From: CANRIN01 sp964493515
Lineage (GTDB): Bacteria; Bacillota; Clostridia; Oscillospirales; JAAYOS01
Assembly (NCBI GenBank): GCA_964493515.1
Contig: CAZBNJ010000003.1
Location: forward strand, 10,616 to 74,615
Reading direction: 5' to 3'
Length of the DNA stretch: 64,000 nt
A model generated the notes under the pieces. That model worked only from the letters and a program-made list of their open reading frames with translations, ran no database searches and was not told the origin of the DNA. Shown here one piece after another: positions 1 to 8,483 of the stretch (the stretch's first letter is position 1; the number at the start of each line of letters is the position of its first letter). Made by a program: the position numbers and the translations under genes.

Positions 1-129
1 CTTGCAATAAACTCGGTGGAGGGCGTGATCGGCGCGACGCCGAAGTCGGTCAATCCTCCCACTCTGTCGGGTGCAGTGGACAGGGTCATTGTGCTGAGCG
101 GCACGAACTTTACGTTTGTGGAGGTATGA
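1..129 (+). CDS. baseplate J/gp47-like phage tail protein, C-terminal end (partial)
   Basis: The window opens inside a gene; frame 1 is open from base 1 to a TGA at 127-129 and gives a 42-residue tail ending in GTNFTFVEV. A short C-terminal tail of this kind just before a DUF2313 gene is where baseplate assembly protein J (gp47 family) ends in PBSX-type phages and tailocins. The identification rests mostly on the order of the genes that follow; the visible piece is too short for a domain call. The next gene's GGAGG lies inside its last codons, so the two are probably translationally coupled. Confidence 0.5.
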   Translation, partial: LAINSVEGVIGATPKSVNPPTLSGAVDRVIVLSGTNFTFVEV

Positions 130-133
130 CCGC

Positions 134-706
134 ATGGGATACTCTTCGTTTGGGCGGATGAGAGCGCTGCTCGAGCCGCTGCGGCTGTACGACTTTGAGC
201 GGGAGGGCATCAGCTCCGCCGAGCTGCGCGCCGCTGCGGTCGCGATAGACGGCTTTGAGGGAGCGCTTGGGGAGCTTATGCGCGAGCTGTCGCCCACGAC
301 CGCCGGGGAGGACGGCATTTCGATGTACGAGGACCTGCTCGACCTCCATCCGCCGGGAGACCTTGAGGCGCGGCGACGCGGCGTGCTCGCGCTGATGTCG
401 TTTGACGGAAGGTCGAACATCGACTCGCTGCGGAGCCTGCTTGCGGCGTGCGGTCTTGAGGTGACGGTGAGCGAGTCGTCGTCGGCAGAGCAGGTCGTGG
501 AGGTGGCTTTTCCCGGCGTGGCGGGCGTGCCCGACGACTTTGACGTGGTGCAGTCGATAATCGAGCGTATGCTGCCCTGTCATCTCGAGGTGCAGTACGT
601 ATACAACTACATCACATGGAAGATATTTGAGCGGTATTTCCGCACATGGAACGCGCTGGAGGACTCTGGCTACTCCTGGCAGGAGCTTGAGCTGATAATC
701 GAATAA
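134..706 (+). CDS. DUF2313 (YmfQ/XkdT-neighbour) phage tail protein
   Basis: A 190-residue protein. I chose ATG 134 over an upstream TTG at 116 because GGAGG at 120-124 sits nine bases before it. The C-terminal stretch, a run like LPCHLEVQYVYNYITW, is characteristic of the DUF2313 family, which sits between baseplate protein J and the tail fibre in Mu- and PBSX-like contractile tails. The function is structural, probably at the baseplate or tail tip; no enzymatic motif is visible. It follows the J-like gene by four bases and precedes the fibre gene by twelve, so it belongs to one tail operon. Family call is from remembered sequence patterns and is not verified by a profile search. Confidence 0.65.
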   Translation: MGYSSFGRMRALLEPLRLYDFEREGISSAELRAAAVAIDGFEGALGELMRELSPTTAGEDGISMYEDLLDLHPPGDLEARRRGVLALMSFDGRSNIDSLRSLLAACGLEVTVSESSSAEQVVEVAFPGVAGVPDDFDVVQSIIERMLPCHLEVQYVYNYITWKIFERYFRTWNALEDSGYSWQELELIIE

Positions 707-718
707 GGAGGGGATTCT

Positions 719-1933
719 ATGAGTTCAACAAACAAGACAAACAGGCTGCATCTGAACCAGTGGCTTGCGACCGACAGCCCGCGGCGTATCGACTTTAACA
801 ACGACAACAGCGCCATCGACTCGGCGTTTCTTACGCTGGAGAACAGGGTGAGCGCTAACGAGACCGCGGTAAACTCCTCCGCCGAGGGCGTCAAGACGAC
901 GCTTCGCGGTGAGCTTGCCGACGAGGTGGAGCGGCTGGAGTCGGAGATCGGCGAGACGCGGAGATTCGCGATGGACAGCTACAACGCCCTGCTGATGGAG
1001 GAGGACGGCCTCAACATCGCAAAACTTGAACCTACCGCCACCGGGGTGTGGGTGGAGCGGTTTGCCGACCTCAGCGATTTTGACATGTCGCTTGGGGCGA
1101 GCAATCGCGTGATAGCCAACAGCGGCAGCGGCATCAGCTTTCTGCCGCAGACCGGTATCCGGACGCTTCCGCTGAGCGCCGCGACCCAGATGAGCGGCAA
1201 TTTCGCGATGGTGTTCGAGCTGGACAAGCCGGCGACGTTGACCGGACTTCATTTCAGCATGGTGTGGGCGGAGAAGATGTACGCCTTTTCGCAGTCGCTG
1301 TACCACGCCTCGAAGGACGAGGACGGCAACATAACGGTGGGCGAGCTTATCCACACGCAGCACAACACGTCGATACCGATGGCGTCGTTTGCGAACTCTC
1401 TGGACACGAGCGGCATACACCTCGAGCCGGGGCTGTACTGCTATGTCAGCGGCTCGGGCAACCAATACTACTGCTCGCCGATACCGACGTACAACGAGGA
1501 CACCTGCATGCCGCCCGAATATTCGCAGACCTTCTACACCTTTGACAACACTACAAAGGCGCTGACCGTCAAGGCGAACTACGCGCCGTATCTCGGCGTG
1601 TCCTGGCAGTATGACGACGGGTCGCTGCCGCGAATGGTGACCAAGCTGCTGGACTTCGGCTCACCCGCGGCACAGGCGGTGGTGTATGTCTACTCAAACA
1701 CCGACGACCAGGTGTTCCAGGCGACCGCGATAGACGAGGACGGCAACAGCTACGCGGTGACCGCCGACCCGAAGTGTCAGCACGTCGCCGTGGCGAGCAA
1801 CCGATATATGTCGCGGTATGTCATTGGGCTGACCGCGCCGGTACAGAAATTCAAGCTGGACATACACTACGGTTCGGCGCTGAAGGGCACGATATCGCGC
1901 ATTGTGGTCGCCACGCTGCGCGATACGGAATAA
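719..1933 (+). CDS. phage tail fibre / appendage protein
   Basis: A 404-residue protein preceded by GGAGGGG. The N-terminus (MSSTNKTNRLHLNQW, then a DFNNDNSAIDSAF segment) is the typical start of clostridial prophage fibre proteins, in which this region attaches the fibre to the baseplate. Residues about 40-90 look helical and coiled-coil-like (SANETAVNSSAEG, ELADEVERLESEIGE), and the rest is rich in Ser, Thr, Gly and aromatics, as expected for a beta-rich receptor-binding part. Position directly after DUF2313 and before XkdX supports the role. The target receptor cannot be predicted. No chaperone gene for fibre assembly is visible beside it. Confidence 0.65.
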   Translation: MSSTNKTNRLHLNQWLATDSPRRIDFNNDNSAIDSAFLTLENRVSANETAVNSSAEGVKTTLRGELADEVERLESEIGETRRFAMDSYNALLMEEDGLNIAKLEPTATGVWVERFADLSDFDMSLGASNRVIANSGSGISFLPQTGIRTLPLSAATQMSGNFAMVFELDKPATLTGLHFSMVWAEKMYAFSQSLYHASKDEDGNITVGELIHTQHNTSIPMASFANSLDTSGIHLEPGLYCYVSGSGNQYYCSPIPTYNEDTCMPPEYSQTFYTFDNTTKALTVKANYAPYLGVSWQYDDGSLPRMVTKLLDFGSPAAQAVVYVYSNTDDQVFQATAIDEDGNSYAVTADPKCQHVAVASNRYMSRYVIGLTAPVQKFKLDIHYGSALKGTISRIVVATLRDTE

Positions 1934-1945
1934 AGGAGGGTCACT

Positions 1946-2092
1946 ATGGGAGTTATGACCAGGCTGCCGATAAACCCGCTGGGCGACGCGCTGCTGCGCC
2001 GTGACGCGGACACGAGATCGCTTGGGCAGATGCTGTGCGAGCTGGAGCTGGAGATTATCGAGCTGAAGGCGAAGCTCGGGGAGGACGCGTGA
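1946..2092 (+). CDS. small phage tail-cassette protein, unknown
   Basis: A 48-residue ORF that begins at ATG 1946 behind AAGGAGGG (1933-1940) and ends in a TGA that overlaps the next start as TGATG (2090-2094). The predicted protein (MGVMTRLPINPLGDALLRR...) has a Leu/Glu-rich helical C-terminal half ending LKAKLGEDA. I do not recognise a family. The strong ribosome site, tight packing and overlap with the XkdX gene argue that it is translated as part of the tail operon. It resembles in size and place the short ORFs found between fibre and XkdX genes in PBSX-like elements. Confidence 0.55.
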   Translation: MGVMTRLPINPLGDALLRRDADTRSLGQMLCELELEIIELKAKLGEDA

Positions 2093-2220
2093 TGAGTATG
2101 AAGGAGAAGCTGGCTTTCCGCTGGGAAAAGGGTTGGCTTACGCGCGAGCTGCTTGAGCGATACGTCGAGCTGGGCGCGATAACTGCGGCGGAGATGGCGG
2201 AGATTGTGGGAGAAGCCTAA
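2092..2220 (+). CDS. xkdX: XkdX-family phage protein
   Basis: A 42-residue protein starting at ATG 2092, overlapping the stop of the preceding ORF. It reads MSMKEKLAFRWEKGWLTREL then LLERYVELGAITAAEMAEIV. The pattern of an aromatic helix, WLTRE, a second helix and an ITAAEMAEI ending is the hallmark of the XkdX family of very short proteins that close the tail-fibre module of PBSX-type prophages. Its biochemical function is unknown. Holin and lysin genes normally follow, but here the next DNA is a structured repeat, a parS site and a terminator, then unrelated chromosomal genes on the other strand. Confidence 0.6.
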   Translation: MSMKEKLAFRWEKGWLTRELLERYVELGAITAAEMAEIVGEA

Positions 2221-2309
2221 ACCCCGACCGGTTTGGCATGGTCGCGAAGGGAAGGGGTCAGCGCGAACGGTAGAGCTTTTCGGGATGCGTAACGACCACC
2301 CCTTCGCGC
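2220..2309 (+). repeat. structured intergenic repeat, family R, copy R1
   Basis: Starts at the xkdX stop codon. It has stem P1 (ACCCC 2221-2225 with GGGGT 2254-2258) and stem P3 (GCGCGAA 2261-2267 with TTCGCGC 2303-2309). Related copies lie at 15464-15577, 21118-21224 (minus) and 38840-38930, where P1 changes sequence but stays paired. The inner P2 hairpin of the other copies is missing here. A parS site begins three bases after its end. Confidence 0.55.
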
Positions 2310-2311
2310 AA

Positions 2312-2327
2312 TGTTCCACGTGGAACA
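2312..2327. promoter_or_regulatory. parS site (exact TGTTCCACGTGGAACA)
   Basis: A perfect 16-bp palindrome, one base from the Bacillus subtilis parS TGTTCCACGTGAAACA. It lies between repeat R1 and a bidirectional terminator. ParB, encoded at 31375-32331, is the expected ligand. Confidence 0.8.
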
Positions 2328-2329
2328 TT

Positions 2330-2362
2330 AAAAAACAGGAGCCTTTTGGCTCCTGTTTTTTT
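2330..2362. terminator. bidirectional intrinsic terminator
   Basis: A GC stem (CAGGAGCC / GGCTCCTG, loop TTTT) flanked by A-run and T-run. It can end the phage-tail operon on the plus strand and the DUF4340 operon on the minus strand. Confidence 0.85.
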
Positions 2363-2386
2363 GCGTATTTTTCGCAGCTGCGGGCA

Positions 2387-3895
2387 CTACTGCACGCGCG
2401 GAATAGTCTCGCCGCGGTCGACATAGCCGAACGCGTTTATGAGCGAGTTCACCAGGTCGCGGTGGACGTAGAAGCCCGTCTCCTCGCCGCCGAATACGAC
2501 CGCGTAGCGACGCTCGTTGACGGTGTACAGCTCGAGCGTGTTCGTCTCGCCGTCGGTGCGGGTGACCACTATCCTGAGCGCGGGCGTGCGGGGAAGGTTC
2601 ACGCTTCCCTTTTCGTACGCCTCGTAGATGTTTATGCCGAGCGTTGCGGCGTACAGGCGGGAGGCGTTGGTGGACGACATCGGCGTGCCGTCGAGGCTGC
2701 CGCTGACCGTGCCCGCCGTTCCTTCCTCGGTGGACTCGGTGTAGCTCAGCTCGAGCGTGCGATGCGTGCCGTCGAGCAGGTCATAGTCCACCCTGCTGAC
2801 CTCGCGCACGTTGTCGCGCAGCAGCATCTTGAACATGATGTCGGTGTAACTCAGCTCAAATATCGAGCTGTACACGCCCTCCGCGGTGAGGATGGTGTCC
2901 ACTCCCTCGACCATGACGTAGGCGTTGCTGCCGACGATGTTGCCGATGAGGTAGTGCACCTCGTCGCCGTCAGTGTTCTTTATCCAGACCTCCTTGGGAG
3001 CGTCCAGACCGCACTCCGCGAGCTGCTCGTCGGTCGGGTCGTCGATATACACGCCGTTTATGGTTATCAGCACCGCGATGTTTATCAGACGGTTCTCCGC
3101 CTGATCATCGCTTACGAAGGTCTCGATAGGCGAGTCCATATACATCTGTGTGGCGGGGTTCGCAAACTCGCCGTCCTCCACCTTGCGGACCTGCATATCG
3201 TAGCCGGTGGCCGGGTCGAGCACGCGGACGAAGGTTATCGCGCCGTCGGTGACGACCTCCATCGAGTCCGAGTCGTAGTAGTCGGGGAAGAACGAGTAGG
3301 TGCGGTAGCTCATCTCGTCGCGGGTGAGCGTGCCTATGCCGTAGGCGCCGACCGCGTAGACGTTGCCGTCACCGTTGGAGCAGTAGTAGCTGTTGCCCAG
3401 CGCGGTGGGCGCTCCGACCAGCAGCTCATACTTGCGCGAGCCCGAGTCAAAGCTGGTGGCTATTTTCCAGGTGGGCGCGTCCAGGCCGTACTGGCTCAGG
3501 TCGGTCGGATTTTCGGCGACAAGCGACAGCGCGGACAGGGTGGAGGCGTTGACGGCGGTCGAACGGAAGGCGTCGGCGTCGTAGCTCCATCCCTCGCGCG
3601 AGGGCGAGATGGCGTATTCGACATTCGAGTTCGTGACGCTTGAGGTGATGGTGTGCACCTTGTCGCCGTTCGCGTCGTAGACGGTGATGCTGTCCAGCTT
3701 GGTGAACTGCTCGTTTATGAGGTAGTGGGTCTCGATGGGCGCAAACGTCTCGGTGGGCGAGGCGGACGCGTTCGGCCCGTCGGTGGGCTCGGGCAGGAGC
3801 ACGAGTATCAGCACCAGCACGGCGACCACGACGAGCGCGATTGCCGCGATGATGATGTTTCGCTTCATCTGATTTCCGTTCTGCTTTTTCTCCAT
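2387..3895 (-). CDS. DUF4340 domain protein, membrane anchored
   Basis: A 502-residue protein with one N-terminal membrane segment at about residues 13-34 after a short basic stretch, a Ser/Pro/Thr linker (SASPTETFAP), then a long extracytoplasmic part. The repeated pattern of predicted strands, with phrases such as LSQYGLDAPTWKI and LAECGLDAPKEVWI, matches the DUF4340 family, which accompanies GldG-like proteins in ABC-2 transporter operons. It is the last of four co-directional genes; its ATG overlaps the GldG stop by one base, so translation is probably coupled. The substrate of the system is unknown. I see no catalytic motif. Confidence 0.8.
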   Translation of the reverse strand: MEKKQNGNQMKRNIIIAAIALVVVAVLVLILVLLPEPTDGPNASASPTETFAPIETHYLINEQFTKLDSITVYDANGDKVHTITSSVTNSNVEYAISPSREGWSYDADAFRSTAVNASTLSALSLVAENPTDLSQYGLDAPTWKIATSFDSGSRKYELLVGAPTALGNSYYCSNGDGNVYAVGAYGIGTLTRDEMSYRTYSFFPDYYDSDSMEVVTDGAITFVRVLDPATGYDMQVRKVEDGEFANPATQMYMDSPIETFVSDDQAENRLINIAVLITINGVYIDDPTDEQLAECGLDAPKEVWIKNTDGDEVHYLIGNIVGSNAYVMVEGVDTILTAEGVYSSIFELSYTDIMFKMLLRDNVREVSRVDYDLLDGTHRTLELSYTESTEEGTAGTVSGSLDGTPMSSTNASRLYAATLGINIYEAYEKGSVNLPRTPALRIVVTRTDGETNTLELYTVNERRYAVVFGGEETGFYVHRDLVNSLINAFGYVDRGETIPRVQ

Positions 3896-5358
3896 TACCG
3901 GTTTTTCCTCCTGAACCAGACGACTCCGCCCGCGACCAGCACGCCGACCGGGATGACGACGCAGATCGACCAGAAGATGAAGTTCGCGTCGGCGTTGGTT
4001 ATGCTAAGCGACGTGGACTGCGCGTAGCGGGCCTCGACGATTATCGCGTCCGAGTCCTCGTTCATGAAGTTTATCGCGCTTATCATCAGGCGGCGATTGA
4101 GGAAGATGTCGTTGCTGAGCACCGCGTCCGACGCGACGCCGGTGGACAGGAAGAGGATGTTCGACCTGGAGCCGGTATTCGGATTGCTCTGCTCGCTGAG
4201 TACGCCGATGTAGAACGGGCCGTTTGTGTCGCCGTCCTGCTTGGTAAAGCTGGAGATGTTCTGACCGCTCGCGGTCGATTTGCCGTAGGACGTGGCGGTG
4301 GTGGTGAGCAGCGAGGTCGCGCGGCGGAATCCCTTGACCGTGCCGTTGCCCCACAGCACGTTCCACGCGCGCGAATAGGTGGAGACGACATAGTCGCCGG
4401 TGCTGCGGTTTATCGAGGCGGTCAGGTCGTGGGTCTGGTCGAGCGCGGGTATGACCGCGACCGGGCTGGTATACGCCCACTCGCTGTCGCAGACGAGCGT
4501 ATCCTGCGGCGCGACGCCCCAGTCCTCCATGAACAGCTCGAACTTGGTGAGGTGCTTGCCTATCGAGGTGTCGTAGAACACGATGACGTTTCCGCTGCCC
4601 GCGAGGTACGCCTCCAGGCGCTCTATCTCGATGTCGGTAAAGTCGCTTTTCGGGTTGGTGATTATCAGCAGCGCGCAGTCCTCCGGCAGCTCGTTTATCG
4701 CCAGATTGAGGCGGTCAAGCGAGTAGTTGGCGGTGGTGAGCAGGCTGTTGAGGCTGGACAGGTCGTCCTCGTCGTGACCGCTGGTGCGTATCGCCTTGGG
4801 CAGCGAATCGGCAAGGCAGTACATGATGGCGGAGGAGAACTTCTGCTCCGCCTGGAGTCCCTGCTGCTGCGTGCCCTCCGAGTAGTCGATGCGGATGTCG
4901 TAGAGGTCGGACGGGCTTACCGTCTTATAGCGCTTCGAGCTTTCGATTATGATGTCGTTCTCGCTGGGAGTGGCTATCTCCGAATACTTCTGCACGATGT
5001 CCGGATTCGAGTACGGGTCGACATAGCGGACGGAGAGCTTTCCGCCGCTGAGCTGTTCGTAGCGTATCAGCACCTCGCGTATCGGGCGATAGGTGGAGGT
5101 GTTCTGATAGGCGTACTCGGTGGACAGCACCGTGACGCTTATCTCCTCGGGAAGGGTCTCGAGCAGCTCGACGGTGGTGTCCGATATGGTATAGAGACGG
5201 TTGTCGGTTATGTCCCAGCGGAGGCCGAGACGGTCGGTCAGAAGCACGCCGAGCACGTTGACGAGCACCGCCGCCACGAGGAATATCGCGGTAAAGATAA
5301 TCGCCATCGAGCCGTATTTCGTCCTCTGCCCCTTCTTGGGGGCGTTATTGTTAGCCAT
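3895..5358 (-). CDS. GldG-family ABC transporter auxiliary protein
   Basis: A 487-residue membrane protein with a membrane segment near residues 17-40, the conserved N-terminal phrase LGLRWDITDNRLYTISDTT, a large extracytoplasmic domain, and a second membrane segment at the C-terminus (about 455-480) followed by FRRKNR. This two-anchor layout and the DxTxxxLYTIS start define the GldG/ABC-2 auxiliary family (DUF4350-like). In Bacteroidetes GldG works with GldA and GldF in gliding; in Firmicutes the homologous set has an unassigned export or envelope role. It sits 15 bases after the permease gene and overlaps the DUF4340 gene. Confidence 0.85.
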   Translation of the reverse strand: MANNNAPKKGQRTKYGSMAIIFTAIFLVAAVLVNVLGVLLTDRLGLRWDITDNRLYTISDTTVELLETLPEEISVTVLSTEYAYQNTSTYRPIREVLIRYEQLSGGKLSVRYVDPYSNPDIVQKYSEIATPSENDIIIESSKRYKTVSPSDLYDIRIDYSEGTQQQGLQAEQKFSSAIMYCLADSLPKAIRTSGHDEDDLSSLNSLLTTANYSLDRLNLAINELPEDCALLIITNPKSDFTDIEIERLEAYLAGSGNVIVFYDTSIGKHLTKFELFMEDWGVAPQDTLVCDSEWAYTSPVAVIPALDQTHDLTASINRSTGDYVVSTYSRAWNVLWGNGTVKGFRRATSLLTTTATSYGKSTASGQNISSFTKQDGDTNGPFYIGVLSEQSNPNTGSRSNILFLSTGVASDAVLSNDIFLNRRLMISAINFMNEDSDAIIVEARYAQSTSLSITNADANFIFWSICVVIPVGVLVAGGVVWFRRKNR

Positions 5359-5373
5359 TTGTCCTGTCCTCCC

Positions 5374-6078
5374 TTAACTCCAGCGCTTCTTCTCGATGAC
5401 GCGCGTCGTTGCGAAGATGAAAATCGCCGCCACCGAGATGTAGAACACGAGGTCGCTGAAGGCGAGCACTCCGTTCGAGATGGTGGTGTAGCGCACGAAC
5501 AGCGATATCGAGTAGAGCAGATTGTTTAGAAACGCGTTCTGCGCGCCGAACCCGCTGGTGTCTATCAGATAGAGGATGAGGAACACGGCGAGCGTGAGTA
5601 TCGCGCTGACCAGCTGGTTTTCGGTCAGCGACGAGATGAACACTCCTATCGAGATGAACGCCGCCGCCACGCAGAAGATGGCGAGGTAGTTTGCGAGCAG
5701 CTCGCGGACGTTCGGCTGTCCGTGCGAGGCGATGATGATGACATAGAGCAGCGTCACCGCCAGCGCTATCGCGAATATCGCCAGCGCCGCGAGGAACTTA
5801 CCGAAAACTATCGAGCGTACCTTGACCGGCGAGGTGAGCAGCAGCTGGTCGGTCTTCTGCTTGAACTCCTCGCTGAACAGGCGCATGGTCAGCAGCGGCG
5901 TGACAAAGATGAGCGTGTAGACCATGAAGTTGAACACCGACGCGAGCTGGCTGTATGCCTGCGCGATGTTATAGATATAGAAGAACGCGTTCATGACCGC
6001 GAGGAACGCGGCGATGAAGACGTAACCCAGCGGGCTTGTGAAGTAAGCCTTCAGGTCTCGCTTAAAGACTGCAAGCAC
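5374..6078 (-). CDS. ABC-2 type permease (GldF-like)
   Basis: A 234-residue integral membrane protein with about six hydrophobic segments. The N-terminal phrase LKAYFTSPLGYVFIAAF and the later PLLTMRLFSEEFKQKTDQLLLTSP are typical of the ABC-2 permeases that pair with GldA-like ATPases. It has no ATPase of its own and should form the pore with the product of the gene 12 bases upstream. Together with the GldG-like and DUF4340 proteins it makes a complete four-gene transporter unit read toward lower coordinates. The transported substrate cannot be inferred from the sequence. Confidence 0.88.
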   Translation of the reverse strand: MLAVFKRDLKAYFTSPLGYVFIAAFLAVMNAFFYIYNIAQAYSQLASVFNFMVYTLIFVTPLLTMRLFSEEFKQKTDQLLLTSPVKVRSIVFGKFLAALAIFAIALAVTLLYVIIIASHGQPNVRELLANYLAIFCVAAAFISIGVFISSLTENQLVSAILTLAVFLILYLIDTSGFGAQNAFLNNLLYSISLFVRYTTISNGVLAFSDLVFYISVAAIFIFATTRVIEKKRWS

Positions 6079-6090
6079 GTTTATACCTCC

Positions 6091-7038
6091 TTACTTATCC
6101 GAATCTTCGGTCAGCGACATGAAGATCTCTTCGAGCGACAGATCCTGCGGACGGAGCTGGAGTATCGGACATCCCGCCGCCGCAAGCGCGTTGAACAGCG
6201 GCTTGCGGATGTCGACCTGACCGTCGCTTTCGACCAGCAGGTCGCACGCGCCCTCCTCGCGGTCGGGCAGGGCGGTGACGACGCGCACGCCGGGCACCGA
6301 GCGGACGGTGTTCGTAACCGTGCTCTTCGATCCCGCGGCGCGCAGGGCGAGCGAATGGCCCTGGCTGACGTGCGCGGACAGTCCGGACGGGGTGTCGTCG
6401 GCGATTATCCGTCCCTCCTTTATGACGAGCACGCGCTCGCATATCTGCTCGACCTCGGGCAGGATGTGGGTGGACAGGATTATCGTGCGCTTCTTGCCAA
6501 GCTCGCGAATGACGTCGCGTATCTCGACGATCTGCCGCGGGTCGAGGCCGACGGTCGGCTCGTCGAGTATCAGCACCTCGGGGTCGCCTATCAGCGCCTG
6601 GGCGAGTCCCACGCGCTGGCGGTATCCCTTGGACAGGTTGCGGATGACGCGGTTATAGACCTCGGTCACTCCGACAAGCTCGCAGATGTTCTTGATATGC
6701 TTCTTCTGCTCGGGCGCGCGTGCCTTTGCTCCCTTCAGCTCGTAGACGAAGTCGAGGTAATCCTTGACCGTCATGTCGAGGTAGAGCGGGGGCAGTTCGG
6801 GCAGATAGCCTATCTGCTTCTTTGCCTCGAGCGGATCCTCCAGCACGTCGATGCCGCCTATCTTGGCGCTTCCGGAGGTGGCGGACAGATAGCCGGTGAT
6901 GATATTCATCGTGGTCGACTTTCCCGCGCCGTTAGGCCCGAGGAAGCCGACTATCTCACCCTCGTCTATCGAGAACGATATGTCCCGCACGCCGCGCTTG
7001 TCGCCGTATTGCTTTGTCAGGCTGTTTACTTCTATCAC
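6091..7038 (-). CDS. ABC transporter ATP-binding protein (GldA-like)
   Basis: A 315-residue ATPase: Walker A GPNGAGKST at 34-42, signature LSKGY at 135-139, Walker B with ILDEPT at about 157-162 and a switch His in LSTHIL. The length beyond the roughly 220-residue nucleotide-binding domain is a C-terminal regulatory tail usual for CcmA/GldA-type exporters. It is the first gene of the four-gene operon, with a TATAAT box 40 bases upstream of its ATG. It powers the permease at 5374-6078. Confidence 0.92.
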   Translation of the reverse strand: MIEVNSLTKQYGDKRGVRDISFSIDEGEIVGFLGPNGAGKSTTMNIITGYLSATSGSAKIGGIDVLEDPLEAKKQIGYLPELPPLYLDMTVKDYLDFVYELKGAKARAPEQKKHIKNICELVGVTEVYNRVIRNLSKGYRQRVGLAQALIGDPEVLILDEPTVGLDPRQIVEIRDVIRELGKKRTIILSTHILPEVEQICERVLVIKEGRIIADDTPSGLSAHVSQGHSLALRAAGSKSTVTNTVRSVPGVRVVTALPDREEGACDLLVESDGQVDIRKPLFNALAAAGCPILQLRPQDLSLEEIFMSLTEDSDK

Positions 7039-7077
7039 AGACGTTTTCTCCTTTCAACAAACCGGTACAACAAACGA

Positions 7078-7083
7078 ATTATA
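7078..7083 (-). promoter_or_regulatory. -10 box of the ABC/GldG operon
   Basis: TATAAT on the minus strand, about 40 bases before the ATPase start. A clear -35 is not visible (best match GGTACA at 16 bases), so the promoter may be weak or activator dependent. It lies in the 107-base gap after dnaA, in which I see no strong terminator. Confidence 0.45.
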
Positions 7084-7145
7084 TCACAGTTTGTCTAATT
7101 GTACCAGTCCTATTTGTGAACTTTCTCAAAATTTTTGCGGAATTT

Positions 7146-8483
7146 TCACTGTCGGTTTGTTATATTGAGCATCAAGTCCTTGATGTCAGTATCCAGTTGG
7201 GGGTCGGTCTTGCGCTTGACGTCTATCTGGTCGACCGCGTAGATTATCGTTGAGTGGTCGCGGCCGAGCGCGCGTCCTATCTCGGGAAAGCTCATCCTGG
7301 GCATCACGCGCATGAGGTAGCCGGCGACCTGACGCGCGCGGGCGGTCTTGCCGTCGCGGCGCTTGGAGGCGAGGCTGCCCGGCTCGAGGTCGTAGAAGCG
7401 CTCGCACTCGTCGATTATCACGTCGGCGGTGGGCGGCATCTTCTCGGTGAACACGTCGCCTATCGCCTGCTGCGCTGTGGCGACGGTGGCCGGCTCACGC
7501 AGCAGCGCGGAGAACGCCTGGAGCTTTTTGACCACGCCCTCGATCTGTCGGACGTTTGCGGTGACGTTTTCGGCGACGTAGCTTACGACCTGGTCGCTGA
7601 GCTGAAGTCCGAGCGACGCGGCTTTGTTCTTGACGATGGCGACGCGGGTCTCAAGCTCGGGCGGCTGCACGTCGCATATCAGGCCGCTCTCGAATCGGGT
7701 GCGGAGGCGCTCGTCGAGGCGCGCCATGTCCTTCGGCGGACGGTCGGAGGTGAGCACTATCTGCTTACCCGCCTCATAGAGCGTGTTGAAGGTGTTGAAG
7801 AACTCCTCCTGTGTCTGCTCCTTGCCCGCGATGAACTGGATGTCGTCGACGAGGAACAGGTCGGGCGAGCGGTATTTGTCGCGGAACTCCTTTTCGCGGC
7901 CGCTGCGCAGATGACCTACGCGCACCGTTTCGATGAACTCGTTGGTGAAGTCCTCGCAGCGGACGTATATCACGTTGCGCTCGCCGTCGCTTCGACGATA
8001 GGCGTTCGCGATGGCGTAGAGCAGGTGGGTCTTGCCGAGGCCGCTGCCTCCGTAGATGAACAGCGGGTTATAGCTGGAGGTCGAGCCCTGCGCGACCGCC
8101 TGCGCCGCCGCAGCCGCGAATCGGTTCGAGCCGCCGACGACGAAGTTTTCAAACGTGAAATCGGTGGAGAAGGTATTCCCGTCCGGCTTTTCGCGCTCGG
8201 CGACATACTCGCGGGCCTCCTCGTCGCTTGCGAGGCAGAGAAGCGTTATCGGGGCGTTCAGCTCGGCGGACAGCCGCTTTTCGATATACTCGCGGCGGTT
8301 GCGCTCTATCCACTCCTTGGCGACGGTATTTTCGCAGCAGAGGACGAACGTGCTGTCGGTGACATCCACGCCCTTTGCGTATTCGATATAGGTGTCTATG
8401 ACGAGCGAGCTAAGCTCGCCGCGCAGCGCGTCGACTATCCCTCTCCAGAGTGCCTGCGCGCGCTCCGAATTTACACGGGGCAT
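7146..8483 (-). CDS. dnaA: chromosomal replication initiator DnaA
   Basis: A 445-residue initiator. Domain I spans about 1-80, a short linker follows, and the AAA+ domain starts near 105 with Walker A GGSGLGKT at 145-152 and Walker B LFLVDDIQ at 209-216. The C-terminal helix-turn-helix carries the DnaA signature GRDHSTIIYA at 407-416, which reads DnaA boxes. The length is normal. The usual neighbours dnaN and recF are absent; instead dnaA is third in an operon after folT and a MazG-like gene, with its ATG overlapping the mazG stop (TGATG). The operon promoter at 9511-9539 contains a perfect DnaA box, so autoregulation is likely. Confidence 0.97.
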   Translation of the reverse strand: MPRVNSERAQALWRGIVDALRGELSSLVIDTYIEYAKGVDVTDSTFVLCCENTVAKEWIERNRREYIEKRLSAELNAPITLLCLASDEEAREYVAEREKPDGNTFSTDFTFENFVVGGSNRFAAAAAQAVAQGSTSSYNPLFIYGGSGLGKTHLLYAIANAYRRSDGERNVIYVRCEDFTNEFIETVRVGHLRSGREKEFRDKYRSPDLFLVDDIQFIAGKEQTQEEFFNTFNTLYEAGKQIVLTSDRPPKDMARLDERLRTRFESGLICDVQPPELETRVAIVKNKAASLGLQLSDQVVSYVAENVTANVRQIEGVVKKLQAFSALLREPATVATAQQAIGDVFTEKMPPTADVIIDECERFYDLEPGSLASKRRDGKTARARQVAGYLMRVMPRMSFPEIGRALGRDHSTIIYAVDQIDVKRKTDPQLDTDIKDLMLNITNRQ

